This document shows, in pieces, positions 52,482 through 60,727 of a DNA stretch of 64,000 nucleotides; position 1 is the first letter of the stretch; each line of letters starts with the position of its first letter. The position numbers and the translations under genes are program-made. The stretch covers positions 186,001 through 250,000 of the forward strand of contig JAUIFF010000008.1 in assembly GCA_030429545.1 (NCBI GenBank). Reading direction: 5' to 3'. Under the pieces are notes generated by a model that was not told the DNA's origin, searched no databases, and was given only the letters and a program-made list of their open reading frames with translations. The stretch comes from Polyangia bacterium (GTDB lineage Bacteria > Myxococcota_A > Polyangia > Nannocystales > Nannocystaceae).

Positions 52482-53672
52482 CTACTCGCCGGCAGCCGCG
52501 GCCTCACGCGCACGCCGAGCAGCCGGCGAGTCGTCGGGCAGAGTCGTGACCTCAAAGTGGTTAATCACTTCTGGATCGACCTTGGGGCGCTCGTGCGCGA
52601 CATCGTTGACATTGGCGATCGCCGGGTGTTGCAGCCACTTAATAAAGTTATCGGCGGCCTGGAGGTTGTAGATATAGTCTTGGTTTTTCCCCCACGTCAG
52701 CAGGGTGCGGGCGACGATGCTGCGCGCGTCAAATGGCAGGATTGCGACATTTTGGCGAAAGGCATCCGAGTAGCGATCCCAGTACTGCTCGGCATTCGAC
52801 AGGTACAACAGCCGGATCGGGACGTTCATCTTGCGGGCGGCCTCGGCAATACCCATCAGTCCGCCGTCGGCCTCGAGTAGGTTGGACAGCATCGGCCGGG
52901 CCCTGCGATTGGCTAAAAACTCGCGGACGTAAGTATAGGTCTTCTGGTCGTTGAGATAGGTCGGGACATCGTCGTTGACCATCCGCTTTTTGACGGCCCG
53001 CAGCCGGCGGTGGATCCAGCCGCGGTTGACCAGGTACAACCGCTGCAATTTCTTGATCACAGCCGGGTCTTCAAAGGCCTCCGCAATTGCCTCTTTACCG
53101 GCCGGCCGCCCGTCCTTGGTCCACATCTGCAAAAACTCGTCGGGGGTCGTGGCCGCGGCAAACAGGGCGCGGTAGACCGAGTGAATGGCGACCACACTCG
53201 GGTCGTAGTCGATAAGCCACGCGAACTCGGGACGCATCCAGCCGATAAACAGGTAGGCCTGGTCCGAGCCGACGCCGATGTAGCCCCCGCCCAAATTGCG
53301 AAACTTGGGTTCAAAAATCTGCAGGGTTTTCTCGTTGCACGCGAGGTAGTGCTTGCCCTCGAGTTCCTTGGTCGCCCCCAAAAAGTGTTCGGTGGCCGCA
53401 TCCTCGATCGAGCCGTGAAAGATCTCGAGGCGCTGGGCCTCGGTCAGCTCGGGTTGGGTTTGGGCCGTCGGCTCGGCAGTGGGTTGCGTTTTGCTCGTGG
53501 CCGTCGGCTCGGTCGCGGGCGATGTCGGTTTGGCCGGGGCAGCCGGTTGCGCCGCGGGAGCAACAACAGGCTGCGGATTGCGGGTATCGGCCTTGGTCGA
53601 GCAGCTAGGGCAGCACAACACGATCACAGCGCTGAGCGAGGCAAACGGCGGACAGAATCGATGCATGTTCAA
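52482..53672 (-). CDS. lipoprotein of LIC_10091-like conserved family
   Basis: The 396-residue product has a lipoprotein-like signal (LSAVIVLCCPSC), a Pro/Thr/Ala/Gln linker, and a domain resembling the Leptospira LIC_10091 group: GYIGVGSDQAYLFIGWMRPE, FAWLIDYDPSVVAIHSVYRA, LLEADGGLMGIAEAARKM, NVPIRLLYLSNAEQYW and LTWGKNQDYIYNLQAADNF. The Asp in LIDYDP after a glycine-rich turn resembles a Rossmann methyltransferase. I infer a secreted or surface-tethered methyltransferase-like protein; the reaction is unknown. Confidence 0.7.
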   Translation of the reverse strand: MNMHRFCPPFASLSAVIVLCCPSCSTKADTRNPQPVVAPAAQPAAPAKPTSPATEPTATSKTQPTAEPTAQTQPELTEAQRLEIFHGSIEDAATEHFLGATKELEGKHYLACNEKTLQIFEPKFRNLGGGYIGVGSDQAYLFIGWMRPEFAWLIDYDPSVVAIHSVYRALFAAATTPDEFLQMWTKDGRPAGKEAIAEAFEDPAVIKKLQRLYLVNRGWIHRRLRAVKKRMVNDDVPTYLNDQKTYTYVREFLANRRARPMLSNLLEADGGLMGIAEAARKMNVPIRLLYLSNAEQYWDRYSDAFRQNVAILPFDARSIVARTLLTWGKNQDYIYNLQAADNFIKWLQHPAIANVNDVAHERPKVDPEVINHFEVTTLPDDSPAARRAREAAAAGE

Positions 53673-53852
53673 TAGAATCCGAGCGTGGCCCTCAAATATC
53701 GCATAAAATCAAGCGATTGAGCGTGGTGTCGCAACTGCTCGCAACGATCTACTCGCGGGAGCTGGGAGGAGCGCGCACACGACCGCCAATGTCGATACAC
53801 GCAGCAAATTCGGGGTGAACTTGACGCAACGCCGGCCTCGGGTAACAACTTT

Positions 53853-55571
53853 TTGGTGGGATTGCGTGCGCGAATCGCCGGTAAGTTGGGAGATCGCCAT
53901 GGGTGGTCGCCGCAGCGACATGCGTACGATCCCCAGCTCAAACGGGGTCGGTTTTGCCAGGCTCGTGCCCGCCTCCTGCTGGCGCTGGCTGTGTGTCCAG
54001 TGCTCGCTTGTGCCCAACCGACCGGCACACCCGCGCCCGAAGTTGTCGATCACCCGCCGGTTGTCGCCACGCCGGCACCGTCGCCAGCACCAGCTCCAAC
54101 ACCACAACAGGCACCCGAGCCGTCACCGACCACACCGGTGCACACGCCCGAGGCACTCGCCGCCCACGCGGCTGCCCGGGTCAGTTTGTTGGGCAAAAAA
54201 CGGGCGGCCAATCCGGCCTTTGCCGCCATGGGCCCGGTTTTGCGGCCACTGCCGCCAGTTGAGCCCAGGGAACTCCCCGTACCCGAGGCCGAACCCGAGG
54301 CCGAGGCCGAAGCCAAAAAGTCCGAGGGTGAGGCCGGGTCTAAGCACGTCGTCGACGCCGGCGACGAGCCCGGGGCCAAACCCCTACCGGGGTATTTTGT
54401 GCCGATACAACATGTTTCGCCACAACAACCCGGCGAAACTCAAAAAGGTGATGCTACAACAAATACGTTGGCAGCATTTTATACCGCCCTACGCGAGTTG
54501 CAGGCGGGCAAGCGCACACGTGTGCGCATGTTGATGTACGGCGCATCGGGCACGGCCGCCGACTTCGCCACCGGTTACCTGCGCAGTTATTTTCAGCAGC
54601 GCTTTGGCGACGGTGGCCCGGGGTTTTTACCACTCGGTAGGATCACCCGCTGGTCGCGGCATCAGGCCGTGGTGACCGAGCGCTCCAAGGGCTGGCGCAA
54701 GGAACATGCACAAACCTCAAAAGGTCGCCAGGATGGTCACTACGGGCTTTTAGGGGTGAGTTTTTCAAGTTCGAGTCGACGCGACTGGGTTCGGATTCGC
54801 GGGCGCGACAAGTCGGCTTCGGCGGCCGCGGTGACAACGATCGAGTTGCAGTTTGTGCGCCAGCCCGACGGTGGAAAGTTTGCCGTGTGGGTCGACGGTA
54901 AGCGCCGCAAAACCCTGGCGACCGACCACCCCGAAATAGCCCTCGGAACCGATGTAATTACACTCAAACCCGGCAATCACGAGCTCGAAATCCGGCCCAA
55001 GGGCGATGGCGAAGTACGCCTGCTGGGCGCGGTGTTCGAGACCGATAAGCCCGGGGTTGTGCTCGATACCCTCGGGATCGATGGTACCCGCTCGGCCAAC
55101 CACCTCACGTGGAATGTCGAGCTGTGGAAACAGGCCCTGGCCCGACGAGCACCTGACTTAATCGTCCTGTCCTATGGGACTAATGAAGCCGTCGATGACC
55201 CGGTTGAGATCCCGCTCGAGCGCTACCGCGAGGAGTTTGCCCAGGTGCTGCAGCGATTGCGCAGTGAAGCCCCGTCTGCGAGCTGCCTTGTGCTGTCCCC
55301 CGTCGACTTTCCCGAGGTCCGCGACGGTGCCCTGCACCCACGCCCCCGCCTACACGCCATCATCGAAATCCAACGCGAGCTCGCCCCGGCCCACGGCTGT
55401 GGGTTTTGGGACGGTCTCGCATTTATGGGCGGGTTTGGCAGCATGCTCGACTGGAGCCTGGCCGACCCCCCGCTCGCCCGCACCGACTACCTCCATTTTC
55501 GCCGCGAGGGCAGCGTCCGCAAGGGCATGGCCGTTGCAGATGCAATGATGCTGGGGTTTGATCGGAAGTAG
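53853..55571 (+). CDS. SGNH/GDSL-type esterase lipoprotein
   Basis: The 572-residue frame carries a lipoprotein-like signal (RARLLLALAVCPVLAC), a Pro/Ala/Glu-rich linker, then an SGNH hydrolase: block I MLMYGASGTAADFATGYLRSYF (GAS in place of GDS), RFGDGGPGFLPLGR, block III VLSYGTNEAVDD and block V TDYLHFRREG with the catalytic Asp-x-x-His. An inserted beta-rich region (about residues 300-390) separates block I from block III. Related enzymes remove acetyl groups from peptidoglycan or polysaccharide. The GTG start lacks a good ribosome site and leaves a long positively charged leader. Confidence 0.82.
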   Translation: MVGLRARIAGKLGDRHGWSPQRHAYDPQLKRGRFCQARARLLLALAVCPVLACAQPTGTPAPEVVDHPPVVATPAPSPAPAPTPQQAPEPSPTTPVHTPEALAAHAAARVSLLGKKRAANPAFAAMGPVLRPLPPVEPRELPVPEAEPEAEAEAKKSEGEAGSKHVVDAGDEPGAKPLPGYFVPIQHVSPQQPGETQKGDATTNTLAAFYTALRELQAGKRTRVRMLMYGASGTAADFATGYLRSYFQQRFGDGGPGFLPLGRITRWSRHQAVVTERSKGWRKEHAQTSKGRQDGHYGLLGVSFSSSSRRDWVRIRGRDKSASAAAVTTIELQFVRQPDGGKFAVWVDGKRRKTLATDHPEIALGTDVITLKPGNHELEIRPKGDGEVRLLGAVFETDKPGVVLDTLGIDGTRSANHLTWNVELWKQALARRAPDLIVLSYGTNEAVDDPVEIPLERYREEFAQVLQRLRSEAPSASCLVLSPVDFPEVRDGALHPRPRLHAIIEIQRELAPAHGCGFWDGLAFMGGFGSMLDWSLADPPLARTDYLHFRREGSVRKGMAVADAMMLGFDRK

Positions 55572-55582
55572 CGAAGTCCGAC

Positions 55583-55960
55583 CTAGGTCGCCCCTAGTTG
55601 AGATACCGCCGCACTCGCCAGCGCATCGAGGACATTGGGCGCACTCCCGAGAGCGCCGGGGACCAACTTGATCTCTAGGGATGGCCACCGTTTCTGGGCT
55701 CCGGCGACCAGCTCGGGCAGGTCGCGTTTGACGTGTTTGCCCCCGGCCGACAGTAAACAGGCAAAAACCGAAACCTTGTGCACGCCGCCGTCGCTGAGGG
55801 TTTTGAGGGCTTGGTCGAGCGACTCGGCGCCGCCGCTGAGGTAGGCGGTGGCGACAGCTACTTGAGGTTGTTGCCTGCGGATGCTGGTGGCAACCGCTTC
55901 GACAGGTGCAGCCCAGTCGGGGTCGGGGCTGCCGTGGCCGACGAGAATAAGTCCAGTCAC
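55583..55960 (-). CDS. CbiX-like (sirohydrochlorin cobalto/ferrochelatase) small protein
   Basis: A 125-residue protein beginning VTGLILVGHGSPDPDWAAPVE, with the chelatase-family GHGS histidine and VAVATAYLSGGAESLDQAL, followed by KVSVFACLLSAGGKHVKRDLPELV, the second histidine (GKHV). Small CbiX proteins of this size form dimers that insert metal into sirohydrochlorin. The GTG 55960 start fits the family; the longer frame upstream does not. It is followed by serA upstream on the same strand with 46 nt between. Confidence 0.82.
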   Translation of the reverse strand: MTGLILVGHGSPDPDWAAPVEAVATSIRRQQPQVAVATAYLSGGAESLDQALKTLSDGGVHKVSVFACLLSAGGKHVKRDLPELVAGAQKRWPSLEIKLVPGALGSAPNVLDALASAAVSQLGAT

Positions 55961-56006
55961 GGCAGCCAGTGTACGCGAGTTTCGGCGAATGTCTCGCGGG
56001 TCGGCT

Positions 56007-57221
56007 TTAGGACGAGCCGACGGTGCGCAGCCCAATGGCGAGGATCGAATCCTGGCTGCGCAGGCGTGCCAACAGCTCGGCCGTCGGTTCGTGCTCCAGG
56101 GTGATCGTGGCACAGGCGGCCTCGCCCCGGGCGAACACGATGTTGTGCATATCTTGTACATTCACACGTTGCTCGCGCAGGGCCTCGAGCACGCCGGCGA
56201 GCACGCCCACGCGGTCGAGGTGACGGACCACGAGGTTGTAGCGAGCCACCCGGTCCTGCATGATGTTGACAGTGTTGGGCACCACACCGTCGAGGATGTA
56301 GGCGCGAATGATCCGCACAACCTCCTCGCCAATTGCCGCCTCGGCCTGGGCTGTCGACGCGCCGATGTGTGGTGTTGCATATACACCGGGTAGCTTGAAC
56401 AGCGCGTTGTCATACTCGCAATGTGAGCTGCTCGGCTCGTCCTCACAGACATCGAGGCCGGCCCGAATCCGGCCCTCTCGCACGGCATCGTGCAGCGCCG
56501 CATCGTCGATCACCCCGCCGCGCGAGGTGTTGATGAGCAGTGCCCCAGACTGCATCATGGCCAATTGCTCGGCGCCGATCAGGTGGTGGGTACTTTCGTT
56601 GTAGGGGACGTGGAGGCTGACGATGTCGTTGGTGCGCAGCACCGTGTCGATGTCGGGCGCCACCGTCACGCCATATTCCTCAGCAACCTCGGCCGGGATG
56701 CCGCGGCGGGCATAGGCCTGGACTTCGACACCAAACGCCTGGGCCCGGGCCGCAACCTCGCGGGCGATCATGCCAAAACCGATGAGCCCCATACGTTGGC
56801 CGAGCAGCCCGCGGGATTTGCCGTAGCGTTTTTTATTCCACGTGCCCAGGCGCAGCTCCGCGGTGGCATCGACGATCCGGCGGTCGAGTGACAACACCAG
56901 GCCAAGCGTCAGCTCGGCCACGGCGATCGCATTTTTGCCGGGGCAGTTGGCGACAAAGATCCCGCGTTTACTCGCGGTCGCAAGGTCGATGGTATTGACA
57001 CCGGCACCGGCCCGGATGACCACCGACAGCGAGTCGCATGCTCCGAGGCATTCGGCGGTGACCTTGGTCGAGCGGACCACGAGAATGTCGGCCGCCAGCT
57101 CGGCGACAGCGGCCGGGAGCTCGTCGGCTGACAGCTCGGGTCGATACTCGACCTTGCGGGCGAGCACCTCGAGTGTTTGGCGGCCACGGGAGGAGAACTT
57201 GTCTGCGATCAACACCCTCAT
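56007..57221 (-). CDS. serA: D-3-phosphoglycerate dehydrogenase (with ACT domain)
   Basis: The 404-residue protein (from MRVLIADKF) has the dehydrogenase fold: IRAGAGVNTIDL, PGKNAIAVAELTLGLVLSL, NAD site MGLIGFGMIAREVA, and catalytic Arg (NTSRGGV), Glu (CEDEP) and His (TPHIGAST). The last ~75 residues (NLVVRHLDRVGVLAGVLEAL ... ATITLEH) form an ACT domain for serine feedback. It commits 3-phosphoglycerate to serine synthesis. An exact palindrome of the iterated motif lies in it. serC is not next to it. Confidence 0.93.
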   Translation of the reverse strand: MRVLIADKFSSRGRQTLEVLARKVEYRPELSADELPAAVAELAADILVVRSTKVTAECLGACDSLSVVIRAGAGVNTIDLATASKRGIFVANCPGKNAIAVAELTLGLVLSLDRRIVDATAELRLGTWNKKRYGKSRGLLGQRMGLIGFGMIAREVAARAQAFGVEVQAYARRGIPAEVAEEYGVTVAPDIDTVLRTNDIVSLHVPYNESTHHLIGAEQLAMMQSGALLINTSRGGVIDDAALHDAVREGRIRAGLDVCEDEPSSSHCEYDNALFKLPGVYATPHIGASTAQAEAAIGEEVVRIIRAYILDGVVPNTVNIMQDRVARYNLVVRHLDRVGVLAGVLEALREQRVNVQDMHNIVFARGEAACATITLEHEPTAELLARLRSQDSILAIGLRTVGSS

Positions 57222-57524
57222 GCCGCGAGAGATAACATTCAAGTTGGTCCCGGCGAGTCGGTGAGCGGTGAGTTATCGCCGGATCTTCGGGCATTTTCCT
57301 GGGGAATTGCGCCCGGGCGGTGTTTTCGAGCATAGGCGCTGACAGGTGATCGACTGCGTCGGATGTGACGCCTAGGTGACAGTGATTTGCCGGGATATTG
57401 GCAGGCACGGGTCTGGGCGGGTATGAAGGAGGCCATGGCCGATTTCCCGGGACAGGACCGTCGACGGCACGCGCGAGCAACTGCCCAGGCCGGTTGCGGC
57501 GGCCGGCCCCGACTGGCAGGGAAT
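57222..57524. other. intergenic region between divergent serA and a lipoprotein gene
   Basis: This 303-nt interval has no clear gene, terminator or ligand-binding RNA that I can recognise; it presumably holds two promoters. An in-frame extension of the downstream gene starts at 57387 but is not conserved-looking. Confidence 0.5.
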
Positions 57525-59582
57525 ATGACTATACAATTGTATCGGCGGTTCGCCGTCGTTGCTGGGCTGTGCTTCGGCGTGGTCGCCTGCGACCCGAAGC
57601 CTGTCGCCCCAAATCGGCCCGCCGCTGCCAGCGAAGTTAACGACGGCGAGGCTCCCATCGAGCAAGGTACCCCGGCCGATGAACCGCGCCCAGGAGACGA
57701 TGTCGAGTCCGAACAGGTCGCCGACGTACCGGCGATCAAACCGGCGCGGATCAGTTGGCCCGACCCCAAACCAGCCGATGCGGGAACATGCCCGGAAGGC
57801 CAGGGAGACAAGGGCGTCGGAGTGTTGACCTCACCTATCCGCCCGGTTGCCGGCAAGCCCCTCAATATTCTCACGGCGACCCTAGGCGACGAGTCGCCCC
57901 TGGCCGTGCGGCTGCAAAAAGCCGATGCCGATGTCGCGATCAACGTGACCTACCGGCCAGGCGTGCCGTCGGCCACGATTGCCCGGCTGACCCCTGAAGC
58001 CGGTGTATACACATTGATTGTTGGCCGCGGCGGGACCGGGCTCACCTGCCAAAAAATTCGGGTGCGTCGCGGTTCGGGCGTGGGCACCCCGCCGCAGCCG
58101 GCAAACGGTGCCGTCTGGCCGATCGCTCGCAACTGGTCGGGGGCCGAAGAAGCACTCTACAGTGCCTGGGTGCGCGAGTTGTTTCATGCCGAGCGCGAAC
58201 AGGACCTCGCGTTTCGCCGGCTCGACGAGGTCACTTCGTTGCCCGAGCGCAACCTCCTGCACAATGCCTTTGGCTGGGGCGAGGATGCGCCCGTCAAGGA
58301 CGGTGGCCTGCGCCTCAAGCCAGACTGTGCAGATACACCCTATTTTTTTCGGGCCTACTACGCGTGGAAGCGCCGGCTGCCCTACGGGTTTCGCCGCTGC
58401 TCGCGGGGGTCGCCCGGCAAGGCCCCGCGCTGTGGCAACCTAGAGACCAACGACCGGGTCGTCGACGGCAGCGACAAACAACCAGGTGAGCTCGGGCTTG
58501 TACAAAAATACCTCAAGCGCACCCTCGCCTGGGGTGTACATACAGGTAACGGGCGGACGGCCCTCGACGACGATCAAACCGATCTCTACCCGAGCCGGCT
58601 CGACCGTCGTGGACTTCGCCCAGGGACCGTCTACGCCGACCCCTACGGCCATATTTTGGTACTGACTGAGCTTATCGACCCCGACGGCGAGCACCCCGGC
58701 GTGTTGATGGCGGTCGATGGTCAGCCCGATGGCAGCATCACCCGCAAACGCTTTTGGGAGGGCAACTTTTTGTGGAATCCCGACCCGGCCCTAGGCGGCG
58801 CCGGGTTCAAAAACTTTCGCCCGGTGGTGCGTGGCGACGACGGATTTCGCCAGCTGACCAACGCCGAAATAGCTGCACATCCCGACTACGGCGACGTGTG
58901 GACCGGCCATGCCGAGTTGCCTGGACCCGCATTTTACGACCGCATGGAAAACTTGATTACCCCCGGGCAGCGCGACCCGTTTGTCGCCCAAACCGAGGCG
59001 GTTGTCGCCCTGTTCGAGGCCGCCAAAGTACGCGTGACGTCCGTCCAAAATGGGGTCGATCACCATAAAAAAAGCGGCCGCGTGATCGACATGCCGGTAG
59101 GCTACAAGTTGTTTGAGACAACCGGCCCGTGGGAGTCTTTCTCGACACCGGCACGCGACCTGCGGCTGTTGATCGCGATCGACATCGTCCGCGGATTTGC
59201 CGACAAGGTCCGCCGCCAACCCGAGGTGTTCGGGATCCCCGAGGGTCCCAAACGCGACAGCCAAATCGCCGCCCTAGCCAAGAAGCTCGACACTTCGCTT
59301 GCAACTCTGGCCGCCGACGAAAAGTATGCATTTACATACAAACGCAGCGACGGCAGCGACCAGCAACTGACCCTGCGCGACCTACTCGACCGCGCCGAGG
59401 CGCTAGAGATGGCCTATAACCCCAACGACTGCCCGGAGGTGCGCTGGGGGGCCAAATCAGGAAGCGACGAAATGAAGACCTGCACCCGCCGTGCACCACA
59501 GGCCCAGCGCGATCGGATGGCGAGCTACCGCGTGTGGTTTCAGGAGCGGCGGCGACCCCCTCGCGGAGCAACCGGGCCCTGA
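57525..59582 (+). CDS. large lipoprotein of unknown function, possibly NlpC-like
   Basis: The 685-residue product begins MTIQLYRRFAVVAGLCFGVVAC (lipobox VVAC), then a linker and a small beta domain (PLAVRLQKADADVAINVTYRPG). The main body has a Cys-containing helix (KPDCADTPYFFRAYYAWKRR) and a later YADPYGHILVLTEL strand; the Cys and His placement recalls NlpC/P60-like peptidases, but this is weak inference. A C-terminal helical region follows. Two exact iterated palindromes, and a third, lie in the gene (58328, 58535, 59327). A putative metalloprotease lipoprotein gene overlaps its stop. Confidence 0.72.
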   Translation: MTIQLYRRFAVVAGLCFGVVACDPKPVAPNRPAAASEVNDGEAPIEQGTPADEPRPGDDVESEQVADVPAIKPARISWPDPKPADAGTCPEGQGDKGVGVLTSPIRPVAGKPLNILTATLGDESPLAVRLQKADADVAINVTYRPGVPSATIARLTPEAGVYTLIVGRGGTGLTCQKIRVRRGSGVGTPPQPANGAVWPIARNWSGAEEALYSAWVRELFHAEREQDLAFRRLDEVTSLPERNLLHNAFGWGEDAPVKDGGLRLKPDCADTPYFFRAYYAWKRRLPYGFRRCSRGSPGKAPRCGNLETNDRVVDGSDKQPGELGLVQKYLKRTLAWGVHTGNGRTALDDDQTDLYPSRLDRRGLRPGTVYADPYGHILVLTELIDPDGEHPGVLMAVDGQPDGSITRKRFWEGNFLWNPDPALGGAGFKNFRPVVRGDDGFRQLTNAEIAAHPDYGDVWTGHAELPGPAFYDRMENLITPGQRDPFVAQTEAVVALFEAAKVRVTSVQNGVDHHKKSGRVIDMPVGYKLFETTGPWESFSTPARDLRLLIAIDIVRGFADKVRRQPEVFGIPEGPKRDSQIAALAKKLDTSLATLAADEKYAFTYKRSDGSDQQLTLRDLLDRAEALEMAYNPNDCPEVRWGAKSGSDEMKTCTRRAPQAQRDRMASYRVWFQERRRPPRGATGP

Positions 59583-60727
59583 TGGCGATAAACCGACGGA
59601 TTCGTTGCAGCGAGCCACAGGATCAGACATCGCACAGGCCAGCACGGGTAGGGTCATGGGGCGCGGCCTTTTGTTGTTTGGGTTTCTCGGCGCAGTTTAT
59701 GGGTTGTCGTGACCCGGTAGATGTATTTGCTGAGAATGAGAACGTCACGCTGGCGACCGACCAACCGGCACGCATCTGCGGTGGGACGCCGCGAGCAATC
59801 GATGCGTTCATCGACCACCTTGCGTCCCTGTTTCCCGAAACGCCCGGGCCGATAGAAATCGAGTTTCTAAGTCCGGCGGTATTTCCAAGCGAGAGTCCAT
59901 GCGGGGAAAATCAGAACGGTTGTACGTTCGAGACGACGGTATATACGAAGTTTTTACCGGCGTATCACGAGATCATTCATGCGCTGGGAAATACGCTCGC
60001 GTACTCGCCGGAGCCCGGCCACCCTATGCTCGAAGAGGGGCTTGCACACCTTTTTGATGCAACCAGCCAACGTGCGGGACCCATCGACGTTCAAACGGTC
60101 GAGCGGGGCCTACAGTTTGTTGGGGGGTTTTCGGAATTTAGTGATGAGCCACTACGTCCCGCGGCACAACAATTTATGTATTTCCTATGGACCCGTTATG
60201 GCTCAGCTGCAGCTATCGACCTCGTTCTCCATTCGGAGTACGGTGTGTCTTTATTTGAGCAAAATGAGCTATTTTTCCGAACGACGGGGAGTAGTTTGCC
60301 TGAGCTGGTAGAGCAGTACTCGCAAATGGCTGAGTGCTCGCCATTCGCTGCACGCCTATTGCCGGTCGACTGTAAGGAGCCACATATCGCAGCTTTTTCA
60401 TTGGGTTGGCAAGAGTCGTTCGAGGTGGATTGTCGCAGCTACGACGCGTTCGGTTCGGATCTTGGTGAAGTATGGGTTAGCCGCACATTTGACGTGGATG
60501 CGGCAGGGGAGTTTACGCTGACGACCTACGGATTAGACGATAACCAAGGTTACGTCACGATGGGGCGTTGTGATGGCGGCTGCGACTCAAACTTCAGAGT
60601 TTCGATGTGGATCGGCGAACAGTCGATAGTTGAGCTCGAACCAGGTCGCTACGTCGTATCGTTTCGACGGCGGGAGAACATCCGCGGACGAGTTGGTCTG
60701 CAGATCCGCTCTGGAGTACGTCGGTGA
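59582..60727 (+). CDS. lipoprotein with HExxH (zincin-like) motif
   Basis: The 381-residue frame overlaps the previous stop (TGATGG) and has a signal segment (GAAFCCLGFSAQFMGC). A HExxH motif is seen in LPAYHEIIHALGNTL, with a downstream MLEEGLAHLFDA that supplies a further Glu and His, like gluzincin or DUF2268-type peptidases. The C-terminal ~100 residues are beta-rich (EFTLTTYGLDDNQGYVTMG). The gene is less GC-rich than neighbours. It overlaps the next gene by GTGA, so the two are coupled. Peptidase activity is inferred from the motif only. Confidence 0.72.
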   Translation: MAINRRIRCSEPQDQTSHRPARVGSWGAAFCCLGFSAQFMGCRDPVDVFAENENVTLATDQPARICGGTPRAIDAFIDHLASLFPETPGPIEIEFLSPAVFPSESPCGENQNGCTFETTVYTKFLPAYHEIIHALGNTLAYSPEPGHPMLEEGLAHLFDATSQRAGPIDVQTVERGLQFVGGFSEFSDEPLRPAAQQFMYFLWTRYGSAAAIDLVLHSEYGVSLFEQNELFFRTTGSSLPELVEQYSQMAECSPFAARLLPVDCKEPHIAAFSLGWQESFEVDCRSYDAFGSDLGEVWVSRTFDVDAAGEFTLTTYGLDDNQGYVTMGRCDGGCDSNFRVSMWIGEQSIVELEPGRYVVSFRRRENIRGRVGLQIRSGVRR